From NCBI GenBank assembly GCA_016189905.1, contig JACPRP010000052.1:1-32114 (forward strand): a stretch of 32,114 nucleotides of DNA. The letters run 5' to 3'. Below are positions 23,936-32,114 of this stretch, one piece after another. Both the position numbers and the translations under genes were made by a program. The notes beneath the pieces were generated by a model. The model was not told the DNA's origin, did not search any database, and was given only the letters and a program-made list of their open reading frames with translations. How positions within the stretch are numbered: position 1 is the first letter of the stretch; every line of letters starts with the position of its first letter. Source of the DNA: Chloroflexota bacterium (GTDB taxonomy: Bacteria > Chloroflexota > UBA6077 > FW602-bin22 > JACPRP01).

Positions 23936-26599
23936 TCAGGCTGTTCTGCTGATCATTTCGCCAGACGCCACTACTGCCTGGGCAGCCGCTAGCCGGGCCA
24001 CCGGCACGCGGAACGGCGAGCAACTGACGTAGTTGAGGCCCAGCGAATTGCAGAATTCGATCGAGCTGGGCTCACCGCCGTGCTCGCCACAGATGCCGAC
24101 CTCTAACGCTGGACGCGTTGCGCGTCCCATCTCGACGCCCATCCGCATCAGCTTGCCAACGCCTTCACGGTCGAGCACCTGGAACGGGTTCGACGGAAGG
24201 ATGCCACGCTCCACGTATTGCAGCAAGAACTTGCCCTCCGCGTCGTCGCGACTGATGCCGAAGGTGGTCTGCGTCAGGTCGTTGGTGCCGAAGCTGAAGA
24301 ACTCGGCGTACTCGGCGATCTTATCTGCCGTGAGCGCGGCGCGGGGAATCTCGATCATCGTGCCGAACTTGTAGGCCGCCTTCTTACCGGTCTCACGCTC
24401 CACATCTTCGACGACCTTGAGCAGCTTCTCCCGTGTGACGCGCAGCTCGTTGACGTGGCTGACGAGAGGGATCATTATCTCAGGATGGACTTTGCCCCCC
24501 TCTTTTTCGACCTCGTCGGCCGCCATTAGAATCGCCCGCACCTGCATCTCGACGATGCCCGGAAAGATCAGGCCGAGCCGGCAGCCACGGAGGCCGAGCA
24601 TTGGGTTCATCTCCCGCATCTCGCCGACCTTCTTCAAGAGCGCCTCTTTTTCCTTGAGCTCCGTCGGATTGTTCCCACGGGTACGCAGCTCCGTGATTTC
24701 GACGAGCAGCTCATCGTAGCTGGGCAGGAACTCGTGTAGCGGCGGGTCGATCAGACGAATGACGACGGGATAGCCGTCCATCGCGCGCAAGATGCCCTTG
24801 AAGTCCTCTTTCTGGATCGGCAGCAGCCTGTCAAGTGCCGCCTTTCGCGCCTCTTCGGTCTCCGCCAGGATCATCTCGCGGACGATCGGCAGGCGGTCCT
24901 CCTCGAAAAACATGTGCTCGGTGCGGCAAAGGCCGATGCCCTGGGCACCATTCTCTCGGGCCTTGCGGGCGTCGCGGGGATAGTCGGCATTGGCCCAGAC
25001 CTGCAAACGTCTTATCTCGTCGGCCCAGCCAAGCAATTGCCGCAGATCGGGGCTCATCTCTGGCTCGATCATCGGCACATCGCCGAGAATGACTTCGCCA
25101 GTGCTGCCGTTGATCGAGATGATATCACCCTCGTGAACCACAACGTTATCCACTGCAAACTGGCGAGCGGGCACGTCGATCTTCAAGCTTTCGCAGCCCG
25201 AGACGCAGGGTTTGCCAAGACCACGAGCCACGACCGCAGCGTGGCTCGTAGCACCCCCCCGCGCCGTGAGGATTCCTTGAGCGACCAGCATACCGTGCAC
25301 GTCGTCCGGATTGGTTTCGGGTCGCACCAGGACCACCCTCTCGCCGTTTTTCGCCATTTCCTCGGCCGTATTTGCGTCGAACACGGCCTTGCCGCTGGCG
25401 GCGCCAGGTGAGGCGTTCAAACCTTTGGCAATGACAAGAAGATGGGCGCTTGGGTCGATGCGGCGGTGCAGCAATTGCTCGATGTGGCCGGGCTCCACCC
25501 GCATGATGGCCTCTTCTTTAGTGATGAGCCCCTCCGCGACCATATCGACCGCGGTCTTCACCGCTGCCTCCGCGGTGCGCTTAGCCGATCGCGTCTGGAG
25601 CATGAAGAGCTTGCGCTTTTCGACGGTGAACTCCAGATCCTGAACGTCACGATAGTGCTTCTCCAGACGCTGCGCGATCTCCGTGAACTGCTTGTAAACG
25701 TCGGGCAGGTCCCTGGCCATCACGTCGATCTTCTCAGGCGTACGAATGCCCGCCACCACGTCCTCGCCCTGCGCGTTCAGCAGATATTCGCCGTAGAGCC
25801 GCTTCTCCCCGGTAGATGGATCGCGGGTAAAGGCGACGCCGGTTCCGGAGTCGAACCCCATGTTGCCGAAGACCATCATCTGAACATTGACGGCGGTGCC
25901 CAGATTGTGAGGGATCTTGTGGAAGTTCCTGTAATCGATGGCTCGCTTGTTGTTCCAGGAGCTGAAAACGGCTTCGATAGCCTTTTCGAGCTGCTTGTAA
26001 GGATCGGTAGGGAAATCCTCGCCGGTCTCCTGCTTGACTAACTGCTTGTACTTCTGCACGACCTCTTTGAGGTCATCGGCGGTCAAGTCCGTGTCCTGCT
26101 TCGCCCCCACCATCTTCTTCTGCTCTTCGAAGATGTGCTCGAACTTCGCCGGGTTTATATCCAGCACGATCTTGCCGAACATCTGGATGAAGCGACGATA
26201 AGAGTCGTAGGCAAAGCGCTCGTTGCTCGTTAGCTGCGCCAGCCCTGTGGCGGCATCTTCGTTGAGGCCCAGATTCAACACCGTGTCCATCATGCCTGGC
26301 ATGGAGAACTTGGCGCCGGAACGAACCGAAACCAGGAGCGGGTTGTTAGGATCGCCAAACTTCTTGCCGGTCTGACCCTCGAGGGTCTTGACCGCCTTCA
26401 GAACCTGGTCCCACATGCCCTCGGGAAACTTCTTGCCCGCGGAGTAATACTCGTTGCAAGCCTCGGTCGTTATCGTGAACCCCGGGGGTACTGGTAGACC
26501 AGCCCGCGTCATTTCCGCCACCCCCGCCCCTTTTCCTCCGAGAAGGTCGCGCATATCCGCGCTGCCTTCGCTGAAAAGGTAGACCCATTTCTTTTCCAT
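23936..26599 (-). CDS. ppdK: Pyruvate, phosphate dikinase
   Basis: Converts pyruvate, ATP and Pi to PEP, AMP and PPi, linking anaerobic pyruvate metabolism to gluconeogenesis or glycolysis; 887 residues, the full family length. Order: ATP-grasp nucleotide domain (GGKGAGVAEMTRAGLPVPPG at the N-terminus); swivelling phosphohistidine domain with the catalytic His in GGATSHAAVVARGLGKPCVSG (about residue 450); PEP/pyruvate TIM barrel (GLCRTEHMFFEEDR; the late GICGEHGGEPSS carries the catalytic Cys). ATG at 26599 after AGGAGGCGG. Upstream TATAAT at 26662-26657 may give it its own promoter. Confidence 0.97.
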   Translation of the reverse strand: MEKKWVYLFSEGSADMRDLLGGKGAGVAEMTRAGLPVPPGFTITTEACNEYYSAGKKFPEGMWDQVLKAVKTLEGQTGKKFGDPNNPLLVSVRSGAKFSMPGMMDTVLNLGLNEDAATGLAQLTSNERFAYDSYRRFIQMFGKIVLDINPAKFEHIFEEQKKMVGAKQDTDLTADDLKEVVQKYKQLVKQETGEDFPTDPYKQLEKAIEAVFSSWNNKRAIDYRNFHKIPHNLGTAVNVQMMVFGNMGFDSGTGVAFTRDPSTGEKRLYGEYLLNAQGEDVVAGIRTPEKIDVMARDLPDVYKQFTEIAQRLEKHYRDVQDLEFTVEKRKLFMLQTRSAKRTAEAAVKTAVDMVAEGLITKEEAIMRVEPGHIEQLLHRRIDPSAHLLVIAKGLNASPGAASGKAVFDANTAEEMAKNGERVVLVRPETNPDDVHGMLVAQGILTARGGATSHAAVVARGLGKPCVSGCESLKIDVPARQFAVDNVVVHEGDIISINGSTGEVILGDVPMIEPEMSPDLRQLLGWADEIRRLQVWANADYPRDARKARENGAQGIGLCRTEHMFFEEDRLPIVREMILAETEEARKAALDRLLPIQKEDFKGILRAMDGYPVVIRLIDPPLHEFLPSYDELLVEITELRTRGNNPTELKEKEALLKKVGEMREMNPMLGLRGCRLGLIFPGIVEMQVRAILMAADEVEKEGGKVHPEIMIPLVSHVNELRVTREKLLKVVEDVERETGKKAAYKFGTMIEIPRAALTADKIAEYAEFFSFGTNDLTQTTFGISRDDAEGKFLLQYVERGILPSNPFQVLDREGVGKLMRMGVEMGRATRPALEVGICGEHGGEPSSIEFCNSLGLNYVSCSPFRVPVARLAAAQAVVASGEMISRTA

Positions 26600-26656
26600 T
26601 ATCAGGACCGCCTCCTATTCTACGCTGTTTATTGAAGACTTGGTGACGCTTTGAAT

Positions 26657-26662
26657 ATTATA
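26657..26662 (-). promoter_or_regulatory. Possible -10 box for ppdK
   Basis: TATAAT on the minus strand, 58 nt upstream of the ppdK start, in a short A/T-rich patch. No convincing -35 at normal spacing (TTGCAG at 15 nt). Confidence 0.3.
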
Positions 26663-26723
26663 ACACTTCCTCGCCTGCTGCAATGGGAGCGGCCCGGCGA
26701 TTTTCGGCGGTGAACGCCACCTT

Positions 26724-28022
26724 TCAGCTCGCCAGCTTCTCCCTTAGAACCTCCACAAGCTCGGCTATCGGCACGCGCGTTTGCTCCATTGTGTCGCGAT
26801 CGCGAATCGTGACCGCCTGATCTTGCTCCACCGTTTGGAAGTCGATGGTCACACAATAAGGCGTTCCGATCTCGTCCTGGCGCCGATAGCGGCGGCCGAT
26901 GCTTTGCGCATCGTCGAAAGTTGTGGCGAAATGGGGGCGCAGCTTTGCCCAAACGTCCCTCGCGACCGCCACCGGGGCCTCTTTCTTCGATAGCGGCAGA
27001 ACGGCGACCTTTATCGGCGCGATCCGTTTGTGGAAGCGCATCACCACTCTGGTTCCCTCCTTGTCGGGCTCTTCGTCGTAAGCGTTCAACAAGAAGGCCA
27101 GGGTCGATCTATCGGCGCCGGCCGACGGCTCGATGACGTACGGGGTAACGTGCTCTTTGGTCTCCTCGTCGAAGTAGCTCAGGTCCTCGCCGCTGTATTG
27201 TGAGTGCTGCTTCAAGTCGAAATCGGTGCGATTGGCGATGCCCTCGAGCTCGGACCAGCCAAAAGGAAAATTGAATTCCACGTCGGCGCAAGCCTTGGCG
27301 TAGTGCGCCAGCTCATCGGCGGCGTGAGGGCGGAGACGAAGGTTGTCCGGCTTAATGCCATAGCGGATGTACCAGTTCATGCGCTCCTCGAACCAGTGCT
27401 GGTGCCACTGCTCATCCGTTCCCGGCTTGACGAAATACTCGACTTCCATTTGCTCGAATTCGCGGCTGCGGAAGATAAACTTGCCCGGCGTGATCTCGTT
27501 GCGGAAGGCCTTGCCGATCTGCGCGATGCCGAAAGGCAGTTTTCTGCGCGTGCTGACCTGCACGTTCTTGAAGTTCACGAAGATGCTCTGCGCTGTCTCA
27601 GGGCGCATGTAGGCTACCGCGGCATCTTCTTCCACTGGGCCGACGAAAGTCTTGAACATCGTGTTGAACCACCGAGGCTCGGTAAGCTCACCACCACACT
27701 CTGGGCAGACCTCAGCGCCGATCTGATCGGCGCGAAAGCGCTGCTTGCAGCGCTTGCAATCGACCAGCGGCTCGATGAACCCGGCGACGTGCCCCGACGC
27801 CACCCAGACCTGCGGATGCATGACGATCGATCCGTCCAGGCCGACGATGTCGTCGCGCTCCTGAACCATTGCCCGCCACCAGGCGTCCTTAATATTCCGC
27901 TTCAACTCGACGCCGAGCGGACCGTAGTCCCAGAATCCGCCAAAACCGCCGTAGATCTCGCTGCTCTGAAAAATGAAGCCTCTGCGTTTGCAGAGGGACA
28001 CAATTGTATCCAAATCCACCAT
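26724..28022 (-). CDS. glyS: Glycyl-tRNA synthetase (alpha2 type)
   Basis: Class II enzyme that charges tRNA-Gly; 432 residues. Motif 1 region and glycine pocket at the N-terminus ([20 protein letters not shown]); a zinc knuckle pair (CKRC ... CPEC); motif 2 ([24 protein letters not shown]); motif 3 ([15 protein letters not shown]); anticodon domain at the end (PIKVAVLPL and [10 protein letters not shown]). ATG at 28022 follows GAAGGACGG; a GTG two codons earlier is possible. It lies 18 nt after the ferredoxin gene. A tRNA-Gly gene (29003) is close by. Confidence 0.97.
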   Translation of the reverse strand: MVDLDTIVSLCKRRGFIFQSSEIYGGFGGFWDYGPLGVELKRNIKDAWWRAMVQERDDIVGLDGSIVMHPQVWVASGHVAGFIEPLVDCKRCKQRFRADQIGAEVCPECGGELTEPRWFNTMFKTFVGPVEEDAAVAYMRPETAQSIFVNFKNVQVSTRRKLPFGIAQIGKAFRNEITPGKFIFRSREFEQMEVEYFVKPGTDEQWHQHWFEERMNWYIRYGIKPDNLRLRPHAADELAHYAKACADVEFNFPFGWSELEGIANRTDFDLKQHSQYSGEDLSYFDEETKEHVTPYVIEPSAGADRSTLAFLLNAYDEEPDKEGTRVVMRFHKRIAPIKVAVLPLSKKEAPVAVARDVWAKLRPHFATTFDDAQSIGRRYRRQDEIGTPYCVTIDFQTVEQDQAVTIRDRDTMEQTRVPIAELVEVLREKLAS

Positions 28023-28040
28023 TAACACACCGTCCTTCGG

Positions 28041-28340
28041 TCAATCCATTTTGAAGTGAAGGAGCCGAGACACAGTCTGTCCGTTGGTCAGATGCTCGTC
28101 GACAATCTCGTCCACATCCTCGGGCAGGACCCGAGAGTACCAGACGCCATCCGGATAGACGAGTACAATGGGGCCATCTTCGCACTCTTTCACGCAGCCA
28201 CACTTGGTCAACATGATCTCGTCCGCCAGGCCATGCTCGCGAATCCTACGGCCGAGCAAAGTCATCAACTCCTCCGCGCCGTAGCCAGCGCAATCGTAGC
28301 CGGTGCACACGAACACGTGTTTGCGAAACTTCTTCACCAT
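28041..28340 (-). CDS. Thioredoxin-like [2Fe-2S] ferredoxin
   Basis: A 99-residue protein of the NuoE/hydrogenase-ferredoxin fold. The four cluster cysteines are visible as C-x4-C (VCTGYDCAG, about 12 and 17) and C-x3-C (KCGCVKEC, about 47-53), in the order of this family. It can carry electrons to or from oxidoreductases. First gene of the minus-strand core block, 18 nt before glyS. ATG at 28340 with a weak AGG upstream. The partner enzyme is not obvious. Confidence 0.85.
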   Translation of the reverse strand: MVKKFRKHVFVCTGYDCAGYGAEELMTLLGRRIREHGLADEIMLTKCGCVKECEDGPIVLVYPDGVWYSRVLPEDVDEIVDEHLTNGQTVSRLLHFKMD

Positions 28341-28697
28341 AAACCTAGCCTCGCCTAGCGCAGTTTACGGTGCGAAGCGCGTCTCGTCTTGGTAGCCCTC
28401 TCTCACCACCACGGGCAAGGCAGGAGGCGACGCGCGTTTTCACTCCCGAAACTAGCGCAAGTCTTTGATGATCGGATCGGCCTGAGCAGGCCCAATAAAT
28501 AAGGAGAAAAGGATGCATACTTTTCTCCCTTGCAGTCGACGGTCAGGCCAAATCAGTTGGGATTTCAGCAGATATTCGCCACGACTGGCTGACAGGCCAG
28601 ACTGGCACCAGTTAGCGCACTTCCGACTACATTTTAGCTGATGGCCTCATAAATCGCAACAAAGGCATGGCGCGGACCAAGAGATCGAGCTTTTTAC
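28341..28697. other. Intergenic region before the tRNA cluster
   Basis: Non-coding. It holds a 9 bp hairpin (28503-28511 with 28520-28528, GGAGAAAAG / CTTTTCTCC) and a short GGCCT / AGGCC hairpin at 28479-28492. I found no clear promoter for the minus-strand block. Confidence 0.5.
28503..28528. repeat. 9 bp hairpin over an AAGGAG ribosome site
   Basis: GGAGAAAAG, 8 nt loop, CTTTTCTCC. The stem covers AAGGAG and the loop carries an ATG. The 42-codon frame that follows is not convincing, so I treat this as a terminator-like hairpin. Confidence 0.4.
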
Positions 28698-28727
28698 ATT
28701 GACGGTTGCTACTGAAATTTGCTATAA
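28698..28727 (+). promoter_or_regulatory. Promoter of the tRNA cluster
   Basis: TTGACG (28698-28703), 18 nt, TATAAT (28722-28727) with a TGC extension. Predicted start about 28734, 31 nt before the first tRNA. Confidence 0.8.
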
Positions 28728-28764
28728 TCTTCACGTCAACGCCAAGGGGTGGCGGGCAAGACGT

Positions 28765-28838
28765 GGACGAGTAGCTCAGCCGGTCAGAGCGCACGGTTCA
28801 CATCCGTGAGGTCGTAGGTTCGATCCCTATCTCGTCCA
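28765..28838 (+). tRNA. tRNA-Val (anticodon CAC)
   Basis: Acceptor GGACGAG (28765-28771) pairs with CTCGTCC (28831-28837). Anticodon arm CACGG-TTCACAT-CCGTG gives anticodon CAC, reading GUG. T-loop GGTTCGATCC present. CCA is not fully encoded. Confidence 0.95.
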
Positions 28839-28875
28839 CCTGTTTAGCGAGCGAACACCAAGCTTATTCGTAAGC

Positions 28876-28963
<88 letters not shown>

Positions 28964-29002
28964 AGTTTTGGGTCCACAATTGGACCGAGCCGCATAGCAG
29001 CC

Positions 29003-29078
29003 GCGGGAGTAACTCAGTTGGTAGAGTGTCTGCCTTCCAAGCAGATTGTCGCGAGTTCGAGTCTCGTCTCCCGCTCCA
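29003..29078 (+). tRNA. tRNA-Gly (anticodon TCC)
   Basis: Acceptor GCGGGAG / CTCCCGC. Anticodon arm TCTGC-CTTCCAA-GCAGA gives TCC, reading GGA. T-loop AGTTCGAGTCT. Encoded CCA at 29076-29078. Its charging enzyme gene, glyS, is 1 kb away on the other strand. Confidence 0.95.
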
Positions 29079-29134
29079 TACTATATCTAGTGGGAACAAG
29101 CCTCAAGCGCCACAATATTTAGTTGTTTGACCCG

Positions 29135-29163
29135 GGCCTGCGTCAAGCTAGGCCTTTTGTTTT
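29135..29163 (+). terminator. Terminator of the tRNA cluster
   Basis: GGCCT (29135-29139), 10 nt loop, AGGCC (29150-29154), followed by TTTTGTTTTT. It lies 57 nt after the last tRNA. Confidence 0.65.
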
Positions 29164-29310
29164 TGACTTCTCGGTCAAGTGAACCCGGATGTCGTAGTGT
29201 TCATGTCATTTCCTCCTCTTGGCACTCGTGCGCCTGCCTTCTTCGCAATTCTTGGCAACGGTATAGATACTTACTTGCAAGCAATGATAGCACTGATTCC
29301 AGGCAAGAAT

Positions 29311-29343
29311 AACCCCATGGGCACAGGCTGTGCCCATGGGGTT
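29311..29343. repeat. 33 bp near-perfect palindrome
   Basis: AACCCCATGGGCACA, GGC, TGTGCCCATGGGGTT: 15 uninterrupted pairs around 3 nt, 16 if the G and C of the centre pair. There is no T-run, so it is not a normal terminator. It lies in the accessory gap between the tRNAs and the primase-helicase. Confidence 0.85.
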
Positions 29344-29538
29344 GACGAGGTAACGAAGCGCCGCGGTGATGGCAACGTATCGGCTAAGCAGCTTGATCAT
29401 GGGCTTGGTCGCGAGCGTGTTGTCAGTGGCAGGCACTTGCACTAGAATGGAAGGGTCGTAGCGGTGATGACAGATTAGCGCACCTTAGGCCACTCGGACC
29501 AAGAAGCACATAACTGGTCGACGGATTGGATTGCTTCG

Positions 29539-31944
29539 ATGAATGAACACGCGCCGAGAGAGGTACTTGCGGAGCTAGCGCAATTGCGCGAAGAGAACTC
29601 GCGTCTCAAATCGTTGCTCAGTGCTAGCAGTATTCCGTGGGAGGACGATCCGAAGCCTATCGCCCGCGACGAAGTGATACCGATGTCCTCTCACAAGGAT
29701 AGCCAACACCTGGATACCGCCGCAAAGGTCAGCCTCTTTCGCCGTCTGTTTCGTGGCCGGACCGATGTCTATCCAGTGCGTTGGGAATCCGCCAAAGGTA
29801 AATCCGGCTATGCCCCGGCCTGCGAAAATGAATGGCGGCCGGGCTTGTGCGGCAAGCCACAGGTCAAGTGCGTCGACTGCGATCACCGCAAGCTGCTGCC
29901 CGTCACCGATCGGGTGATCTACGACCACCTGGCCGGGAAACATACAATTGGAGTGTACCCCCTGCTGTCTGACGACACCTGCTTTTTCCTGGCGGTCGAT
30001 TTCGACGATGCGGACTGGCGGGAAGACGCCAAGGCGTTTGCGCAATCGTGCGTAGAGTTGCAGGTACCTGCAGCGCTGGAAACCTCCCGTTCGGGGAACG
30101 GGGCTCATTTGTGGGTCTTTTTTGCTGAAGCCGTGCCGGCTCGCGAAGCGCGGCGATTGGGGTCGGCTCTGATCAGTTACACTTGCTCCCGAAAACGACA
30201 ACTCAAACTCTCAAGCTACGACCGCCTCTTTCCCAACCAGGACACCCTTCTCAAGGGTGGATTCGGCAACCTGATCGCACTACCCTTACAGAAAAAGCCG
30301 CGCGAACACGGGCGCAGTGTTTTCGGGGATGAGCGATTCGAGCCGTTCCCCGACCAATGGGCATTTCTCGCGAGAATGTCACCGATTAGTGCCACAGATG
30401 TGGAGGAGGCTATCCAACGGGCGACCGGTGGAAGTCATCCCCTGGATGTTGCCTTTGTCACTGAAGAGGATGAGTCGGAACCGTGGAAGATGCCTGTATC
30501 ATCCTCTTGCAGGATTCCTGGCCCGATGCCAGAATCGCTAAGACTCGTACTGGCCAACCAGGTTTTTGTCGAAAAAGCAAACTTGCCTCAGGCGCTCGCC
30601 AACCAAATGATCCGGCTAGCTGCCTTCCAGAACCCCGAGTTCTACAAGGCTCAGGCTATGCGCCTGTCGGTCTGGAACAAGCCGCGTATTATCGGCTGCG
30701 CAGAGAATTATCCACAACACATTGGCCTGCCACGGGCCTGTTTGGATGCGGTGTTGGATATGCTGAACCGTCAGGGCATTGCTGTCGAACTCCAGGACGA
30801 GCGCCACACCGGGGAAGCCATCAGTGCCGTTTTCAAAGGTGAATTGCGTGCTGACCAGGGCTCGGCTGTTGAAGCGATGCTGGCACAAGACACGGGCATC
30901 CTGTGTGCGCCCACGGCGTTCGGCAAGACTGTGACCGCGGCGGCATTGATCGCCAGGCGCGGGGTGAGCACCCTGGTACTGGTCCATCGCACCGAACTAT
31001 TGAGACAATGGCAGGGGCAGCTGTCGACGTTCCTAGGAGTGTCGAAGGATGGCATCGGGGTGATTGGCGGCGGCAAGAAAAAGCCATCCGGCCACATCGA
31101 CATCGCCGTCATGCAATCCTTGTGCCGTAGCGAACGCCAGTCCGAATTGCTCGACGGCTATGGGCAGGTCATCGTCGACGAATGCCATCACGTGTCAGCC
31201 TTTACCTTCGAATCTATACTTAAGCAGGCAAAGGCGCGATATATCATAGGTCTAACCGCGACACCGATGCGGCGCGATGGACATGATCCGATCATTTTCA
31301 TGCAGTGCGGGCCGATCCGCCACCGTGCTGCCAGACCGGATAGCGCACCTACTCGTTTGGAAGTCTGGCCGCGCCTGCTGAATACTACCTTAGCCCCGCC
31401 GGGAGCGGGAATACAGGACTTGTTTCGATCATTGGCCATCGACGACAATCGCAATCAACTCATCGCCATGGACATCATCGAGGCCTATCGAGAGGGACGG
31501 AAGATCATCGTTCTGACCGAGCGCACCGGGCATTTGGAGCGTCTGCGGGAATTGCTCGACGATGATATCGAACACTGCCACGTCTTGCACGGCCGCTTGT
31601 CGAAGAAACAACGCGTTGAAGTCCTCGCGGCACTTTCGAGCCTAGATGATTCAACCCCCCGGATAATACTTGCCACTGGCCGACTAGTGGGAGAAGGCTT
31701 CGATCACCCTCCGCTAGATACGTTGGTGCTAGCTCTACCGATTTCATGGAAAGGGACGATCCAGCAATATGCGGGCCGATTGCACCGGGAGCACGTCAGC
31801 AAAAAGGATGTGCGCATTTATGACTACGTCGAGCATAATCACCCCCAACTCGCTCGAATGTGGAGCAACCGACAGCGTGGTTATCGGGCTATGGGATACG
31901 TGGTGCGGCAGAACGAAGAATGTCTTGAACAAATCGCCTTTTGA
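29539..31944 (+). CDS. TOTE-type primase-helicase
   Basis: An 801-residue fusion. A short coiled coil opens it (LAELAQLREENSRLKSLL). Next is an archaeo-eukaryotic primase domain (about 60-290) with a four-Cys zinc site (ACENEW...LCGKPQVKCVDC), the catalytic DxD in FFLAVDFDDADW, SRSGNGAHLWVFF, and KGGFGNLIALPLQ. An SF2 helicase follows: motif I APTAFGKT, motif II VIVDECHH, motif III GLTATPMRRDG, motif VI QQYAGRLHR. This is the combination annotated as the TOTE conflict-system primase, thought to act in defence or against mobile DNA; its biochemistry is largely untested. ATG at 29539 has only a weak ribosome site. It stands alone here beside a tRNA cluster. Confidence 0.85.
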   Translation: MNEHAPREVLAELAQLREENSRLKSLLSASSIPWEDDPKPIARDEVIPMSSHKDSQHLDTAAKVSLFRRLFRGRTDVYPVRWESAKGKSGYAPACENEWRPGLCGKPQVKCVDCDHRKLLPVTDRVIYDHLAGKHTIGVYPLLSDDTCFFLAVDFDDADWREDAKAFAQSCVELQVPAALETSRSGNGAHLWVFFAEAVPAREARRLGSALISYTCSRKRQLKLSSYDRLFPNQDTLLKGGFGNLIALPLQKKPREHGRSVFGDERFEPFPDQWAFLARMSPISATDVEEAIQRATGGSHPLDVAFVTEEDESEPWKMPVSSSCRIPGPMPESLRLVLANQVFVEKANLPQALANQMIRLAAFQNPEFYKAQAMRLSVWNKPRIIGCAENYPQHIGLPRACLDAVLDMLNRQGIAVELQDERHTGEAISAVFKGELRADQGSAVEAMLAQDTGILCAPTAFGKTVTAAALIARRGVSTLVLVHRTELLRQWQGQLSTFLGVSKDGIGVIGGGKKKPSGHIDIAVMQSLCRSERQSELLDGYGQVIVDECHHVSAFTFESILKQAKARYIIGLTATPMRRDGHDPIIFMQCGPIRHRAARPDSAPTRLEVWPRLLNTTLAPPGAGIQDLFRSLAIDDNRNQLIAMDIIEAYREGRKIIVLTERTGHLERLRELLDDDIEHCHVLHGRLSKKQRVEVLAALSSLDDSTPRIILATGRLVGEGFDHPPLDTLVLALPISWKGTIQQYAGRLHREHVSKKDVRIYDYVEHNHPQLARMWSNRQRGYRAMGYVVRQNEECLEQIAF

Positions 31945-31982
31945 AGACCAAAAGAGGCTATGCGTTGTACGACTTTTTTGAG

Positions 31983-32114
31983 TCAAATCTCGGCTTGGTC
32001 CAGCCGCTTAAGGAGTGCCTGTTTCCCAGGGTTTGAGGCACGAAGCTCCGCCATTCGTTCCCTGAACCGATCCATTCCGCCACCTCGGGCGGCTAGATCA
32101 CGAAGGTCCTTCAA
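31983..32114 (-). CDS. C-terminal end of an unidentified gene
   Basis: The last 43 codons of a minus-strand gene that runs off the window, ending in TGA at 31985-31983. The sequence is charged and helical (GMDRFRERMAELRASNPGKQ ... RLDQAEI). The style resembles the C-terminus of some SWIM zinc-finger proteins, but this is too short to name. It is convergent with the primase-helicase gene, 38 nt apart. Confidence 0.5.
   Translation of the reverse strand: MKDLRDLAARGGGMDRFRERMAELRASNPGKQALLKRLDQAEI

Larger units (their letters stand above)
29079..29538. other. Region between tRNA cluster and primase-helicase
   Basis: 460 nt with a terminator (29135-29163) and a 33 bp palindrome (29311-29343). 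Frames on either strand through the palindrome lack ribosome sites. No clear promoter for the helicase gene was found. Confidence 0.5.

Noticed and set aside
27204-28025. A 273-codon frame on the plus strand opposite glyS
   Set aside because: Shadow of a high-GC coding strand; the opposite frame is a complete glycyl-tRNA synthetase. The same applies to long frames opposite ppdK and dgt.
28513-28641. A 42-codon plus-strand frame with AAGGAG six bases before its ATG
   Set aside because: Ribosome site is buried in a 9 bp stem and the translated sequence has no conserved features; the hairpin is the better explanation.
29206-29442. A 78-codon minus-strand frame across the 33 bp palindrome
   Set aside because: No ribosome site, no recognisable domain, and about 30% of its sequence comes from the palindrome.

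Overview
This is a 32 kb bacterial chromosome segment with balanced-to-high GC, and it is mostly housekeeping. The best guess is a member of the Chloroflexota, probably Dehalococcoidia-like. That guess rests on the minus-strand gene order (2Fe-2S ferredoxin, glyS, ppdK, dgt, CPBP protease, dnaG, rpoD), which I recall from Dehalococcoides-type genomes. A VanW/YoaR-type cell-wall protein, a sortase, an HU protein, and several anaerobic Fe-S and zinc-ribbon proteins fit the same picture. No rRNA, CRISPR array or complete insertion sequence was seen.

Layout. Positions 1-3452 (+) carry a secreted LysM protein, a sortase and a divergent M24 peptidase-fold protein. A bidirectional hairpin terminator separates them from a minus-strand HU gene and a VanW-family membrane protein (3498-5889). 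From about 6016 (+), an extended -10 promoter drives a 170 nt highly structured leader and then a tight four-gene operon: prfA, prmC, a fosmidomycin-resistance-like MFS transporter and tsaC (to 10029). This pairs translation termination with its methylase and with tRNA t6A synthesis.

10152-13145 is an accessory patch. It holds an RNase HI (-), a BrnT/BrnA-type toxin-antitoxin pair (-) with operator-like repeats in its promoter, and a DNA methyltransferase (+). The methyltransferase is followed by what looks like the broken remnant of its partner gene. 13286-17367 is a set of redox and metal proteins: an IscU/NifU scaffold behind a perfect consensus promoter, three small zinc-ribbon proteins (one of 48 codons), a hemerythrin, and a siroheme-type sulfite-reductase-like protein with an N-terminal PCP_red-like domain and two ferredoxin clusters.

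17364-28340 (-) is a long co-directional block of core genes read from right to left: ferredoxin, glyS, ppdK, dgt, CPBP protease, dnaG, rpoD and a divergent Glu/Leu/Phe/Val dehydrogenase. The dnaG frame is broken by one missing base, which may be a sequence error. 28698-29163 holds a promoter, tRNA-Val(CAC), tRNA-Leu(CAG), tRNA-Gly(TCC) and a terminator. Just past the tRNAs come a 33 bp near-perfect palindrome and an 801-residue TOTE-type primase-helicase, a conflict/defence family. The window ends inside an unidentified minus-strand gene.

The most unusual signals are the structured RNA ahead of prfA with two mutually exclusive folds, the primase-helicase beside the tRNA cluster, the decayed restriction-modification partner, the short leader with a UACG-capped terminator ahead of the Fe-S reductase, and the dnaG frameshift.
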